A DNA stretch of 12,118 nucleotides from an uncultured Alphaproteobacteria bacterium (GTDB lineage: Bacteria; Pseudomonadota; Alphaproteobacteria; Caulobacterales; Caulobacteraceae). Below, in pieces: positions 5,326 through 11,397 of this stretch. The DNA lies in NCBI GenBank assembly GCA_937920085.1, contig CALETE010000028.1, positions 1 through 12,118 of the forward strand, in the 5' to 3' direction. Below the pieces are notes generated by a model. The model saw only the letters and a list, made by a program, of their open reading frames with translations. It was not told where the DNA came from and ran no database searches. The position numbers and the translations under genes were made by a program. The number at the start of each line of letters is the position of its first letter. Positions within the stretch are counted from its first letter, which is position 1.

Positions 5326-7043
5326 TAAAGTTGGTCCTGTGAGAGGGTGAAACTGCGACCTGTGATATCGAACCACTTGCCGTTCTTCTTGGTGGTGATG
5401 GTGACCGGGCGGCGGCATTCACCGAACCTGGCGATAGCCTCCGCGGTCGTCTTCGGCGCCGGGTCCAGCCCGCCATGCTGCGTCCACCAGCGATGCGCCC
5501 GTGCCTTGGACGGACCCATGTGTTCGAAGGGGAGCCATTCCGGGTACTGAGTGACGCCGGCGCTGTACGTCACCTTCATCGACGGCGGTGACCCATCCTT
5601 GAAGTGTGCTGTCGCCCGCCAGTCGTGGACCGGAACCGTGTCATGCAGGTTCTGCTTGGGCAGGTCCCGTGACAGGATCGCCACGTCCTCCGCCTCGCCC
5701 GAATGGCTCGGTGCGGCCTCCATGTTAAACTCTGCATCGCAGTCCACACATCGCCGTGCGTTGAGCGCATTCAGGGCCAAGCAATGGGGACAGGACTTGG
5801 CGCGCATGCTGTCTGGCTTGACTGCGTTCGGATCTACCTCGCCCTTCTTCCGCTTAGGACCGACCACGATGGTATCAATCGGGCCATGCCGGGTGATATT
5901 GCCGCTGAAGTCCAGGACACGACAGTTCGGCTTAGGGCCCGACGCGATAGCTGCGCGGCGCTCCTCGGCCGTGGCGTCATTGGGGTTAAAGCCGACAGGA
6001 TAGACAGGGCGCGTACCTCGTCCGATGATCTGGATCAGTAGGCCCGGCGACATGGTAGGGCGAAGCATGGCGACCATATCGACGCTTGGAGCATCGAACC
6101 CCTTGGTCAGAACCTCTGCATTGGTCAGGGCGGTGATCCGTCCAGCTTTGAAGTCGGCAATGATGCGCCGCCGCTCGCCGGGATCCGTGTCGCCCGTGAC
6201 CGTCTCCGCGGTGACGCCTGCATCGCGCAAAGCCTGACAGACATTGCTGGCGTGCTTCACCCCGACGCAGAACACAAGCCAGGACTTCCGCCCCTCGGCC
6301 AGCCCGGTCGTCGCCATGTCAGCCACGGCCGCACGGGTCACGTCGTCGTCGTCTGCAGCCTCAGCTAGGGCTCCAGGTACGAACTCCCCGCCCGCCCGCG
6401 CCACGCCCTTGACGTTGATCTCGGACGCCTGCTCCTTACCGCGCCGACTGACCAGCGGTGACAGCCAGCCGTCATCAATCCCGGCGCCAATGCCATACGA
6501 GTAGACGATCTTCTCAAACAGCGCGCCGTCACCGCCGACCAGCGAGCCGCCCTTCATGCGGAAGGGGGTGGCTGTCAGCCCGCCGACACGCATGTTCGGT
6601 TCCATGTCCGACAGCTTGTCTAGCAGCTTACGGTACATGCCCTCGCCGTCGTGGGGAATCATGTGGCACTCATCGACCAGGACCAGATGGCGGGGGCCTA
6701 GTTCGGCGCCACGCTTGTAGACTGACTGGATCGACGCGAATGTGATCTGGTGGTGCGAGTCCCGGCGACCCAAGCCCGCGCTGTAAATGCCGGCCGGCGC
6801 CTGCGGCCACATGCGGATCAGGGCTTGATAGTTCTGCTCGACCAGTTCCCGGTTATCCACCAGCAACAGGATACGCATGGCAGGCCAGCCGCCCACTAGA
6901 TCCTTGACGATCTTGGCATTGACGACCGACTTCCCGAGTCCCGTAGCCAGGTCGATCAGCGCATTTCCGCCGCCGCTCTGCCAATGGTTCATGAGGGACG
7001 TGATCGCCTCGTCCTGGTACTCTCTCAGGCGAACCAGGGTCAT
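5325..7043 (-). CDS. Superfamily 2 DEAD/DEAH-box helicase, 572 aa
   Basis: ATP-dependent DNA helicase or translocase, probably in phage replication, recombination or fork repair. RecA domain 1 has LREYQ (6-10), Walker A ATGLGKS (33-39), DECH (124-127) and TATP (157-160). Domain 2 has LTKGFDAPSVD (312-322) and motif VI QIIGRGTRP (338-346). After the core comes a CPHC...CVDC zinc knuckle (C418, C421, C432, C435) and a C-terminal domain with WRATAHFKDG (475-484) and KARAHRWWTQHGG (513-525), both frequent in phage helicases of this group. ATG at 7043 overlaps the methyltransferase stop as ATGA with GGAGA seven bases upstream; GTG at 7049 is a less likely alternative. The same fold is found in type III restriction subunits, but no nuclease motif is visible, so a replication helicase fits better. 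Confidence 0.93.
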   Translation of the reverse strand: MTLVRLREYQDEAITSLMNHWQSGGGNALIDLATGLGKSVVNAKIVKDLVGGWPAMRILLLVDNRELVEQNYQALIRMWPQAPAGIYSAGLGRRDSHHQITFASIQSVYKRGAELGPRHLVLVDECHMIPHDGEGMYRKLLDKLSDMEPNMRVGGLTATPFRMKGGSLVGGDGALFEKIVYSYGIGAGIDDGWLSPLVSRRGKEQASEINVKGVARAGGEFVPGALAEAADDDDVTRAAVADMATTGLAEGRKSWLVFCVGVKHASNVCQALRDAGVTAETVTGDTDPGERRRIIADFKAGRITALTNAEVLTKGFDAPSVDMVAMLRPTMSPGLLIQIIGRGTRPVYPVGFNPNDATAEERRAAIASGPKPNCRVLDFSGNITRHGPIDTIVVGPKRKKGEVDPNAVKPDSMRAKSCPHCLALNALNARRCVDCDAEFNMEAAPSHSGEAEDVAILSRDLPKQNLHDTVPVHDWRATAHFKDGSPPSMKVTYSAGVTQYPEWLPFEHMGPSKARAHRWWTQHGGLDPAPKTTAEAIARFGECRRPVTITTKKNGKWFDITGRSFTLSQDQL

Positions 7044-8485
7044 GCGCACGTCTCCATGTAGGCGCGTATGACCTGCTCGGCCTCTTGCGGGACGATGGCG
7101 TTGCCGACACCCTTCCAGACGATGATGCGGTTGATCAGTTGATCTGCTTGCGGGTGGTCTGCTTCTCCGATGGCGCTGCCAATAGCCACTCGACCCCGTA
7201 CCCCATCAACCAGCATGGGAACGCCGGGTTGGGTGCGCCGCGTTTTGCCGTCGTGGCAGAGGAGTCGGTCTGCGCCTGACCAGAATGTTGTTGCGCTATT
7301 CGTTGCGGCAGGCTCACCCCCGTATCCCACGATCGAGGAGGCTCCGACCCCTTGTTCCCGTCCATAGCTTGTGGAGTCGGCCAAGTCCCCAGTGGCGGTT
7401 CTGGAGCCAGATGCGCCATCTGGTTCGGAAGCTGCTCCCCCTTCTTCCCGCCGCCCCGCTCTGAAAGCGGAACCGCGTTGGGGTGTCGGTAGTCCCGAGC
7501 CGCAGGGGTCGCCCAGGGCGACCCCTTGGCTTCCGCCCCGTGCATCTGTGCCGGCAGAGGCTGACCGCCCGCTGAGAATGACTGGTTCGGCCCGCCCTTC
7601 TCCCCGTCCGACGCTCTCGGCGTCCCCCCAAACGTGTCCGCCCCATGCATCAGCCCGTTCAGCAATGGCTCGTTCGAGCGGAGTCCACTCCTCGCCTTCC
7701 GGCCTCCCGTCACGTCCGCCACGGTCGGCGTCGGCCAGGAACTCATTGCCATGTAGTCGTTCAGGTTCGCCATCCCATGGCCCTGCGCCTTCTTCTCCGC
7801 GACGTACTCCGGGGAGTGCGCTGGCATTCCATCCCTGGCGCAGGGCGTCGGCCATGTACTCATCGCCAGCATCTGGTCTTCCAGGTTGACTTGATGACCC
7901 GATGTGATGCGCGCCAACGCCTTCTCCGGGTCCGCGTACATGCCGCCGCCCTTCTGGCGAACCATTGGCGTTCTCCACGTCTCCTGATCTGGCGACCCAA
8001 TAGAGTCGCTGGCGGATATGCGGGGCGTCCACGGCGCAAGCCGGGATATCGACTCCCCGGCTGGCGTAGCCTTCACTCGCCAGATCAGTGCGCACTCCGT
8101 CGAGCCAACCATAGCCAGCCTGTCCCGCAACCTGCTCTCCCATGACAACAGGGGGCCGGACGGCGGCAATGAGACGAAAGAAGTCGGGCCACAGATGCCT
8201 TGGATCGTCTGTACCGGCGCCTTTGCCTGCGTTCGAGAACGGCTGGCAGGGGCACGAACCTGTCCAAATCGGGCGGTCATCGGGCCATCCGGCGAGGCGG
8301 AGCGCGTGCCCCCATCCGCCAATGCCTGCGAAGAAATGCCATTGGGTGTAGCCGCGGAGGTCATCGGCTCGAACATCGGTAATTGATCGCTCATCCACGT
8401 CTCCAGCAGGCAGGTGGCCCGCAGCTATCAGGTTGCGCAGCCATTGGGCCGCGTTCGGGTCGAACTCGTTGAAGTAGGTGCTCAT
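7040..8485 (-). CDS. DNA C5-cytosine methyltransferase, 481 aa
   Basis: Methylates cytosine in DNA using S-adenosylmethionine, presumably to protect phage DNA from host restriction. Motifs in order: I FFAGIGG (51-57), IV GSCPCQPFS (76-84) with catalytic C80, VI GEQVA (116-120; Gln replaces the usual Asn of ENV, which I recall as normal in this subfamily), VIII RQRLYWVA (158-165) and X GVGNAIVPQEA (459-469). The first 45 residues (FNEFDPNAAQWLRNL and GDVDERSITDV) are typical of the phage subfamily. The target-recognition part between VIII and X is long, low in complexity and rich in (A/G)D(A/S)-G units; it coincides with the overlapping 419-aa frame. Start: ATG at 8485 with AAGGGGG seven bases upstream, coupled to the 40-aa gene (ATGA); the frame extends six codons to TTG at 8503. 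No partner restriction enzyme is seen, so it is probably an orphan enzyme. Target sequence cannot be read. Confidence 0.93.
   Translation of the reverse strand: MSTYFNEFDPNAAQWLRNLIAAGHLPAGDVDERSITDVRADDLRGYTQWHFFAGIGGWGHALRLAGWPDDRPIWTGSCPCQPFSNAGKGAGTDDPRHLWPDFFRLIAAVRPPVVMGEQVAGQAGYGWLDGVRTDLASEGYASRGVDIPACAVDAPHIRQRLYWVARSGDVENANGSPEGRRHVRGPGEGVGAHHIGSSSQPGRPDAGDEYMADALRQGWNASALPGVRRGEEGAGPWDGEPERLHGNEFLADADRGGRDGRPEGEEWTPLERAIAERADAWGGHVWGDAESVGRGEGRAEPVILSGRSASAGTDARGGSQGVALGDPCGSGLPTPQRGSAFRAGRREEGGAASEPDGASGSRTATGDLADSTSYGREQGVGASSIVGYGGEPAATNSATTFWSGADRLLCHDGKTRRTQPGVPMLVDGVRGRVAIGSAIGEADHPQADQLINRIIVWKGVGNAIVPQEAEQVIRAYMETCA
7135..8394 (-). CDS. WPTP-repeat protein encoded inside the methyltransferase gene, 419 aa
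   Basis: A complete open frame of 419 codons lies wholly within the methyltransferase gene, shifted by one base. It has its own ATG at 8394 with GGAG six bases upstream. The protein shows a repeated module of type L-x-x-Q-M-...-W-P-T-P-x-A-x-D: WRTP (140-143), WPTP (181-184), WPTP (220-223), a degenerate GGTP (257-259 region), WATP (294-297) and WPTP (338-341), several preceded by LEDQM, LNDYM, LPAQM or LPNQM. It ends with NPAF (389-392) and WLMG (395-398). Proteins with WPTP repeats and a C-terminal NPxFxxWLMG are, as I recall, common in phages and usually unannotated. The conserved methyltransferase frame may force part of the resemblance, mainly at the N-terminus and around WLMG. Function unknown; a role in DNA modification or as anti-restriction factor would be speculation. 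Coding is likely but unproven. Confidence 0.6.
   Translation of the reverse strand: MSDQLPMFEPMTSAATPNGISSQALADGGTRSASPDGPMTARFGQVRAPASRSRTQAKAPVQTIQGICGPTSFVSLPPSGPLLSWESRLRDRLAMVGSTECALIWRVKATPAGESISRLAPWTPRISASDSIGSPDQETWRTPMVRQKGGGMYADPEKALARITSGHQVNLEDQMLAMSTWPTPCARDGMPAHSPEYVAEKKAQGHGMANLNDYMAMSSWPTPTVADVTGGRKARSGLRSNEPLLNGLMHGADTFGGTPRASDGEKGGPNQSFSAGGQPLPAQMHGAEAKGSPWATPAARDYRHPNAVPLSERGGGKKGEQLPNQMAHLAPEPPLGTWPTPQAMDGNKGSEPPRSWDTGVSLPQRIAQQHSGQAQTDSSATTAKRGAPNPAFPCWLMGYGVEWLLAAPSEKQTTRKQIN
8401..8404 (-). promoter_or_regulatory. Ribosome-binding site for the internal 419-aa frame
   Basis: GGAG on the minus strand, six bases upstream of ATG at 8394, inside the methyltransferase gene (codons for AGDVDE). 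It supports independent initiation of the overlapping frame, though the bases are also constrained by the methyltransferase sequence. Confidence 0.5.
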
Positions 8486-8604
8486 CCCCGGACCCCCTTC
8501 CAACGGACGGCCGGATTACCGATCGAGCGCGCCCATCGGCGGCGAGCAGCCTCGTATCGGCGAGACAGCCAGGCGGCGCGCAAGCGGAACAGGAGGGCTC
8601 TCAT
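8482..8604 (-). CDS. Arginine-rich microprotein, 40 aa
   Basis: ATG at 8604 overlaps the nuclease stop (ATGA), and the TGA at 8482-8484 overlaps the methyltransferase ATG (again ATGA). It exactly fills the 115-base space between two recognisable genes. The protein begins MRALLFRLRAAWLSRRYEAA and continues with RRRWARSIGN; about a quarter of its residues are Arg and the first 30 could form one amphipathic basic helix. It could bind nucleic acid or membranes, or simply couple translation of the two enzymes. I recall similar tiny Arg/Leu-rich frames in other alphaproteobacterial phages, but no function. Confidence 0.7.
   Translation of the reverse strand: MRALLFRLRAAWLSRRYEAARRRWARSIGNPAVRWKGVRG
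8493..8499 (-). promoter_or_regulatory. Ribosome-binding site choosing ATG 8485 for the methyltransferase
   Basis: AAGGGGG on the minus strand, seven bases upstream of ATG at 8485. The alternative TTG at 8503 would place this site inside the gene, so ATG 8485 is preferred. Confidence 0.6.
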
Positions 8605-9557
8605 GCCGCACCATCCCGATAGCTGGAGCCATCGCGCATCCGGTACTCGACCCACTCGCCCGCCTCATCGGCGTCTATCTGCTCGCCGGGAACCAGGGAC
8701 GGGAGGTAGAGGTGGTTGGGACAGCCGGCGACCTGCTCCGCATGGGTCAGGTCCTTCAGGTGGCGAGCGCAGGACCAGCGTCCATCACCGTCCGGCTCCG
8801 CGGTGGCGTGCAGGCAGGTGCGGCAGCTACGCAGGGCGAATGCGCCGTCATGGCAGACGCCTCGCTTGTCGCACATGAACCGGCACTGGAACGCCATCTT
8901 GGCCTCCGGGTCCTCGTGCAGCTTGGCTGGGGCGGAGTTGGCGGAGACGATGCGCTCGGCCTTGTTCATCAGACCGATGGCATAGGGTGCGTCGTACTCG
9001 ACCCTCTCGACATAGAGGGCGTCGTCGTTCTTGTTGATGCAGATGTAGAGCGCACGAGTCAGCCCCTGCAGGTGCAGGTAGGTCTGCATCTGGGCGTAGT
9101 GCAGAGGCTTGGCCTCTTTCACCGCCTTGCGCTTCAGTTCCAGGAACGACTTCTGGTTGGAGGACTTGGCCTCGAACAGATGCACCGTCTTCGGCGCCTC
9201 GGGGACACCAAGCACCTTGCCATCCGTCCGGCCTGAGCCATGACCCCAAGCGTAGGTGACGCGGAATTGTTCACCGGTCTCCGGGTCATTGGCGGTCACG
9301 TCCATACCCGCCTTGCGCAGGTACTCGACCAGCCGGTCTTCCCAGACGTTGCCCGTCTCGAAGATCGACAGCTTGCGGCCGTCGAACACTTCGCCCGGGG
9401 TAGCCCACCGGAACTCATACCAGAGTTTCCGCTCGCATTCGTCGCCAAGTGCGGAGGCAGATAGGCGCGGGTGGTTCTCGTGACGGACTTCCGCCGCCAC
9501 GAGTCCAGCCCAGATCGCCTGCTCAGTCAGTGACTGGATTTCAGGAAGTTCAGGCAT
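8601..9557 (-). CDS. PD-(D/E)XK nuclease, Cas4/RecB-like, 318 aa
   Basis: Predicted DNA exonuclease, probably making single-stranded ends for the Sak4-type recombinase encoded upstream. The nuclease core has GRTDGKV with D112 (109-115), FEAKSS with E129 and K131 (128-133), and the QxxxY motif of the RecB/Cas4 group at Q156-Y160 (AQMQTYLHLQG). Cys residues suggest an iron-sulphur or zinc site: C41 near the N-terminus (DECERKLWYEFRW) with C225, C229 and C235 after the core, as in Cas4 and AddB; a second group (C245, C248, C263, C279) follows. The start at 9557 shares a base with the HNH gene stop (TAATG). No Cas1 or Cas2 is near and no CRISPR array is seen, so a phage recombination nuclease is much more likely than a CRISPR adaptation protein. 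Confidence 0.88.
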   Translation of the reverse strand: MPELPEIQSLTEQAIWAGLVAAEVRHENHPRLSASALGDECERKLWYEFRWATPGEVFDGRKLSIFETGNVWEDRLVEYLRKAGMDVTANDPETGEQFRVTYAWGHGSGRTDGKVLGVPEAPKTVHLFEAKSSNQKSFLELKRKAVKEAKPLHYAQMQTYLHLQGLTRALYICINKNDDALYVERVEYDAPYAIGLMNKAERIVSANSAPAKLHEDPEAKMAFQCRFMCDKRGVCHDGAFALRSCRTCLHATAEPDGDGRWSCARHLKDLTHAEQVAGCPNHLYLPSLVPGEQIDADEAGEWVEYRMRDGSSYRDGAA

Positions 9558-10057
9558 TAGGCAGCCCTCGCAAATTTTCCATGCGCTTCAGCGCGAGCGG
9601 CTATGACGGCGGCGTTGGCGAGTTCAGCAGTCTCGAACCGGCCGACCGTCACGCATCGACGGCGCACAGCGAATGATGCCTTCCATTTTTTGGTCTGGCG
9701 CTCGAAGCACACGCCTTTGAAGCCGCTCTTGTTGAGAGCGCCCTTGGTCCGGTTCCACTGGTTCTCGCTATAATTTGCGAGGCGGAGATTGACCCATCTG
9801 AGATCAGCTTTATCGCGGTTCTTGTGATCGACCGTCTCCGGAGGCCAGTCTCCGGTTTGCATGAACCAAATCATGATATGGGCGAAGTAGATGCGGCCCA
9901 TGAATCCGAAACGGCGATATTCGTCCTTGTCCAGCCAGCCTGGAACTTCGCCGCATACCGTCCCGCGCTGAAGCCCGGTCCAGGTCAGTGATCCGGTAGC
10001 AGGGTTATAGTTGAGCGCGACTAGGGCAGCAGCGCGCGTGCAGAGTTTACGGGCCAT
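9557..10057 (-). CDS. HNH endonuclease with AP2 DNA-binding domain, 166 aa
   Basis: Free-standing homing-type endonuclease that cuts double-stranded DNA. Residues about 55-102 form the HNH part: H60 (FAHIMIWFMQTGDWP), D77-H78-K79-N80, and NLR at 90-92 with N98 and N102. Residues about 109-163 resemble an AP2 domain (SGFKGVCFERQTKKWKASF, then GRFETAELANAAVIAARAEA). The N-terminus (LNYNPATGSLTWTG) is common in this family. Genes like this move between phages by cutting alleles that lack them. Here it is packed tightly, one base after the 62-aa gene stop and one base overlapping the nuclease start, so it seems settled in the operon. All catalytic residues I expect are present, so it is probably active. 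Confidence 0.92.
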   Translation of the reverse strand: MARKLCTRAAALVALNYNPATGSLTWTGLQRGTVCGEVPGWLDKDEYRRFGFMGRIYFAHIMIWFMQTGDWPPETVDHKNRDKADLRWVNLRLANYSENQWNRTKGALNKSGFKGVCFERQTKKWKASFAVRRRCVTVGRFETAELANAAVIAARAEAHGKFARAA

Positions 10058-10058
10058 G

Positions 10059-10247
10059 TCAGTTCGCCATCTCTGACAGGTAAGTATTCAGCCGCGAGCG
10101 GGCTGTACCCAGCAGGACTAGCGCCTCGACGGGATGACCCGTGTCGGCTGCTTCCTCGGCGTCCTCGACCAGGCCAATGATGACCTCATAGATGGTCGGC
10201 TCTGGTGGCGGGGCGGGGGTGAAGGTGTTGGGCGCGACCTGGGTCAT
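10059..10247 (-). CDS. Hypothetical phage protein, 62 aa
   Basis: ATG at 10247 overlaps the pentapeptide gene stop as ATGA and is preceded by GGAGG; the frame extends 11 codons upstream to 10280 inside the previous gene, without support. The N-terminus is Pro-rich (TFTPAPPPEPTIYEVI), followed by acidic and then amphipathic helices (GLVEDAEEAADTGHP and ALVLLGTARSRLNTYLSEM). It may be a small dimerising helical protein. Family not recognised. Confidence 0.75.
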   Translation of the reverse strand: MTQVAPNTFTPAPPPEPTIYEVIIGLVEDAEEAADTGHPVEALVLLGTARSRLNTYLSEMAN

Positions 10248-10810
10248 GCGGCCACCTCCGAGCCCAAGTTCACGCCACAAGCGCGAGCCCGATCCTCAAT
10301 GAAGTCGAGGATATGAAGCGTCTCGCTAGCCTTGGCTGTGTCTGGATATGTGTCCCCGACGTGCGCACAAAACTCAGGGATGCTGAACCAGCGACAGCCG
10401 GCCATGATCTTGAGGCCACCAGACTCCAGTTCAAAGCCGACGAACGTGTATGGATCGTTCAGCCGCTCCACGATGGCAACAATTCGGGACACCTTCTCGT
10501 CCCGAATGGAGGCGGAACTGAGGTCGGCCAAACGGAGGTTGGCGGAACTGAGGTCGGCGAAACTGAGGTTGGCGGAACTGAGGTCGGCGGAACTGAGGTT
10601 GGCGGAACTGAGGTTGGCGGAACTGAGGTCGGCGGAACTGAGGTTGGCGGAATTTTTGACTGCCCAATTCACTGCCAATCCCAGCTTGAAGCTGATGGTA
10701 GCATCCGGCGCGCAATCCACTTGCGCCGTGAACTGGATTTCATTCGTGTATCGGTTTCGAACCGGGACAGCCACAAGAGCGGACTTGTCATGCAAAGCGG
10801 TAGCGTTCAT
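10244..10810 (-). CDS. Pentapeptide-repeat phage protein, 188 aa
   Basis: Residues about 54-103 form ten pentapeptides of type A(D/N)LS(S/F), which fold into a right-handed square beta-helix; with about ten units it makes only two to three coils. They are flanked by an N-terminal domain (VAVPVRNRYTNEIQFTAQ at 13-30, containing a conserved-looking AVNWAV at 46-51) and a C-terminal domain with FELESGGLKIMAGCRWFSIP (126-145), which I recall from phage proteins carrying pentapeptides. Some pentapeptide proteins mimic DNA and protect gyrase, but here the repeat block is too short to claim that. AAGGA lies eight bases before ATG 10810. The protein follows a 95-bp gap with a hairpin, so it may have its own regulation. 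Confidence 0.88.
   Translation of the reverse strand: MNATALHDKSALVAVPVRNRYTNEIQFTAQVDCAPDATISFKLGLAVNWAVKNSANLSSADLSSANLSSANLSSADLSSANLSFADLSSANLRLADLSSASIRDEKVSRIVAIVERLNDPYTFVGFELESGGLKIMAGCRWFSIPEFCAHVGDTYPDTAKASETLHILDFIEDRARACGVNLGSEVAA
10511..10660 (-). repeat. 15-bp tandem repeat (minisatellite) in the pentapeptide gene
   Basis: Nine 15-bp units of GGCGGAACTGAGGT(C/T) run from 10511 to 10645, with a decayed tenth to 10660. Seven are identical apart from the last base, which varies C or T and on the coding strand turns Asp (GAC) into Asn (AAC). Only the units at 10526 and 10556 carry other changes. Such near-identity points to recent unit duplication by slippage or unequal recombination, so the copy number may vary between related phages. 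Because 15 is a multiple of three, all frames stay open, which creates long false frames on the plus strand. Confidence 0.95.
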
Positions 10811-10905
10811 CGTTCGCGTCCTTCGCGTCGATGCCTTGGTAGGCAGGAATGAGGGGGAGTCTGGCGGGCGCTTCTGTGAGAGGGTGTGCCCGCCAGACGG
10901 CTAGG
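10811..10905 (-). other. Largest intergenic gap, with hairpins and no clear promoter
   Basis: This 95-bp stretch between the DUF669 gene and the pentapeptide gene is the only sizeable gap in the operon. It holds the 11-bp hairpin described separately, a small 5-bp hairpin TGCCT-tggt-AGGCA at 10832-10845, and the direct repeat TTCGCGTC at 10813-10820 and 10822-10829, which overlaps the pentapeptide gene's ribosome-binding site. No convincing -35/-10 pair was found on the minus strand. Confidence 0.6.
10859..10898 (-). promoter_or_regulatory. 11-bp perfect inverted repeat, possible attenuator hairpin
   Basis: GTCTGGCGGGC at 10859-10869 pairs perfectly with GCCCGCCAGAC at 10888-10898, with an 18-base loop. 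As RNA it forms a strong GC stem starting 8 bases after the DUF669 stop. No run of U follows on either strand, so it is not a standard intrinsic terminator. It may be an RNA-processing or protection site at the end of the recombination genes, a partial terminator or a protein-binding site. Confidence 0.65.
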
Positions 10906-11397
10906 CTATCGGGTAGGCCAGGGAACGCCCGACGCAGGAGGATTGTTAGGTTGCGGATTACCGCCCGTCTGTGCGGCGGGGGCGGGGGGCGCCGAGCCAG
11001 TCGGGCCGTAGAACTTGTAGCCCAGGATTTTATTGCTGGCGTCGTACCCGTTCTTGGCTTCGTCGTGGCCGATCTTGATCAGCATGGGCTTGAAGTGCAG
11101 GTCCTCGGTATTGCGGATAGGACCGACGCCCGCACCTTCGCAGATACGCTTCAGATTGCGCTGCCCGATCTCTTGCGCCTGGACGTTGGAGTGACTGACG
11201 TTCTCCTGCGTCCATAGCTTGCGGCCTTGAAACTGCCCGTTGATGATCTCCCAGCCGAACTTGGCGATCTTGCCAGTCCCGCTCTTGTTGTCGATCAGGT
11301 CGCTCTCAAAGATTTGTGCCAGGACTTCGCCGTCGGGGATAAGCTGCCGGTCGTCCTTCACGGCGCTTGGGTCAAATGTTCCGCCAAGGTCAGCCAT
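10906..11397 (-). CDS. DUF669 protein, probable ssDNA-binding partner of the Sak4-like ATPase, 163 aa
   Basis: Residues 1-130 match the DUF669 pattern as I remember it: GTFDP near the start (6-10), LIPDGEVLAQIFESD (19-33), NKSGTGKI (37-44), EIINGQFQGRKLW (50-62) and RNLKRICEGAG (80-90). The family sits beside Sak4-type ATPases in phages and is thought to act like a single-stranded DNA-binding OB-fold protein. The tail 134-163 is Pro/Ala/Asn-rich and disordered, ending PWPTR, much like the flexible tail of SSB proteins. The start at 11397 overlaps the ATPase stop by eight bases; the frame extends to 11460 but only inside the ATPase gene, and the Arg/Pro-rich extra 21 residues are not typical. 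Role: coating ssDNA for annealing, inferred. Confidence 0.87.
   Translation of the reverse strand: MADLGGTFDPSAVKDDRQLIPDGEVLAQIFESDLIDNKSGTGKIAKFGWEIINGQFQGRKLWTQENVSHSNVQAQEIGQRNLKRICEGAGVGPIRNTEDLHFKPMLIKIGHDEAKNGYDASNKILGYKFYGPTGSAPPAPAAQTGGNPQPNNPPASGVPWPTR

Noticed and set aside
7371..8145. Plus-strand frames opposite the methyltransferase
   Set aside because: Low-complexity Pro/Arg/Ser translations without motifs, antisense to two better supported frames.
8478..9236. A 252-codon open frame on the plus strand opposite the nuclease
   Set aside because: It is antisense to a well-supported nuclease with intact motifs, has no recognisable domain and is explained by GC-rich codon use leaving the opposite frame open.
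8601..9557. CRISPR-associated Cas4 as part of a CRISPR system
   Set aside because: No Cas1, Cas2, other cas gene or array is present; the neighbours are phage recombination genes.
10511..10660. CRISPR-like array
   Set aside because: The units are directly adjacent without spacers and encode pentapeptides in frame.
10859..10898. Intrinsic transcription terminator
   Set aside because: The stem is strong but no U-run follows on either strand; kept only as a possible regulatory hairpin.
10313..10904. Two overlapping plus-strand frames of about 180-190 codons
   Set aside because: Both are products of the 15-bp repeat, which keeps every frame open, and lie opposite the recognisable pentapeptide protein.
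10970..10995. G-rich stretch as a G-quadruplex
   Set aside because: It encodes the Pro/Ala-rich tail of the DUF669 protein and does not show four clearly separated G-runs.
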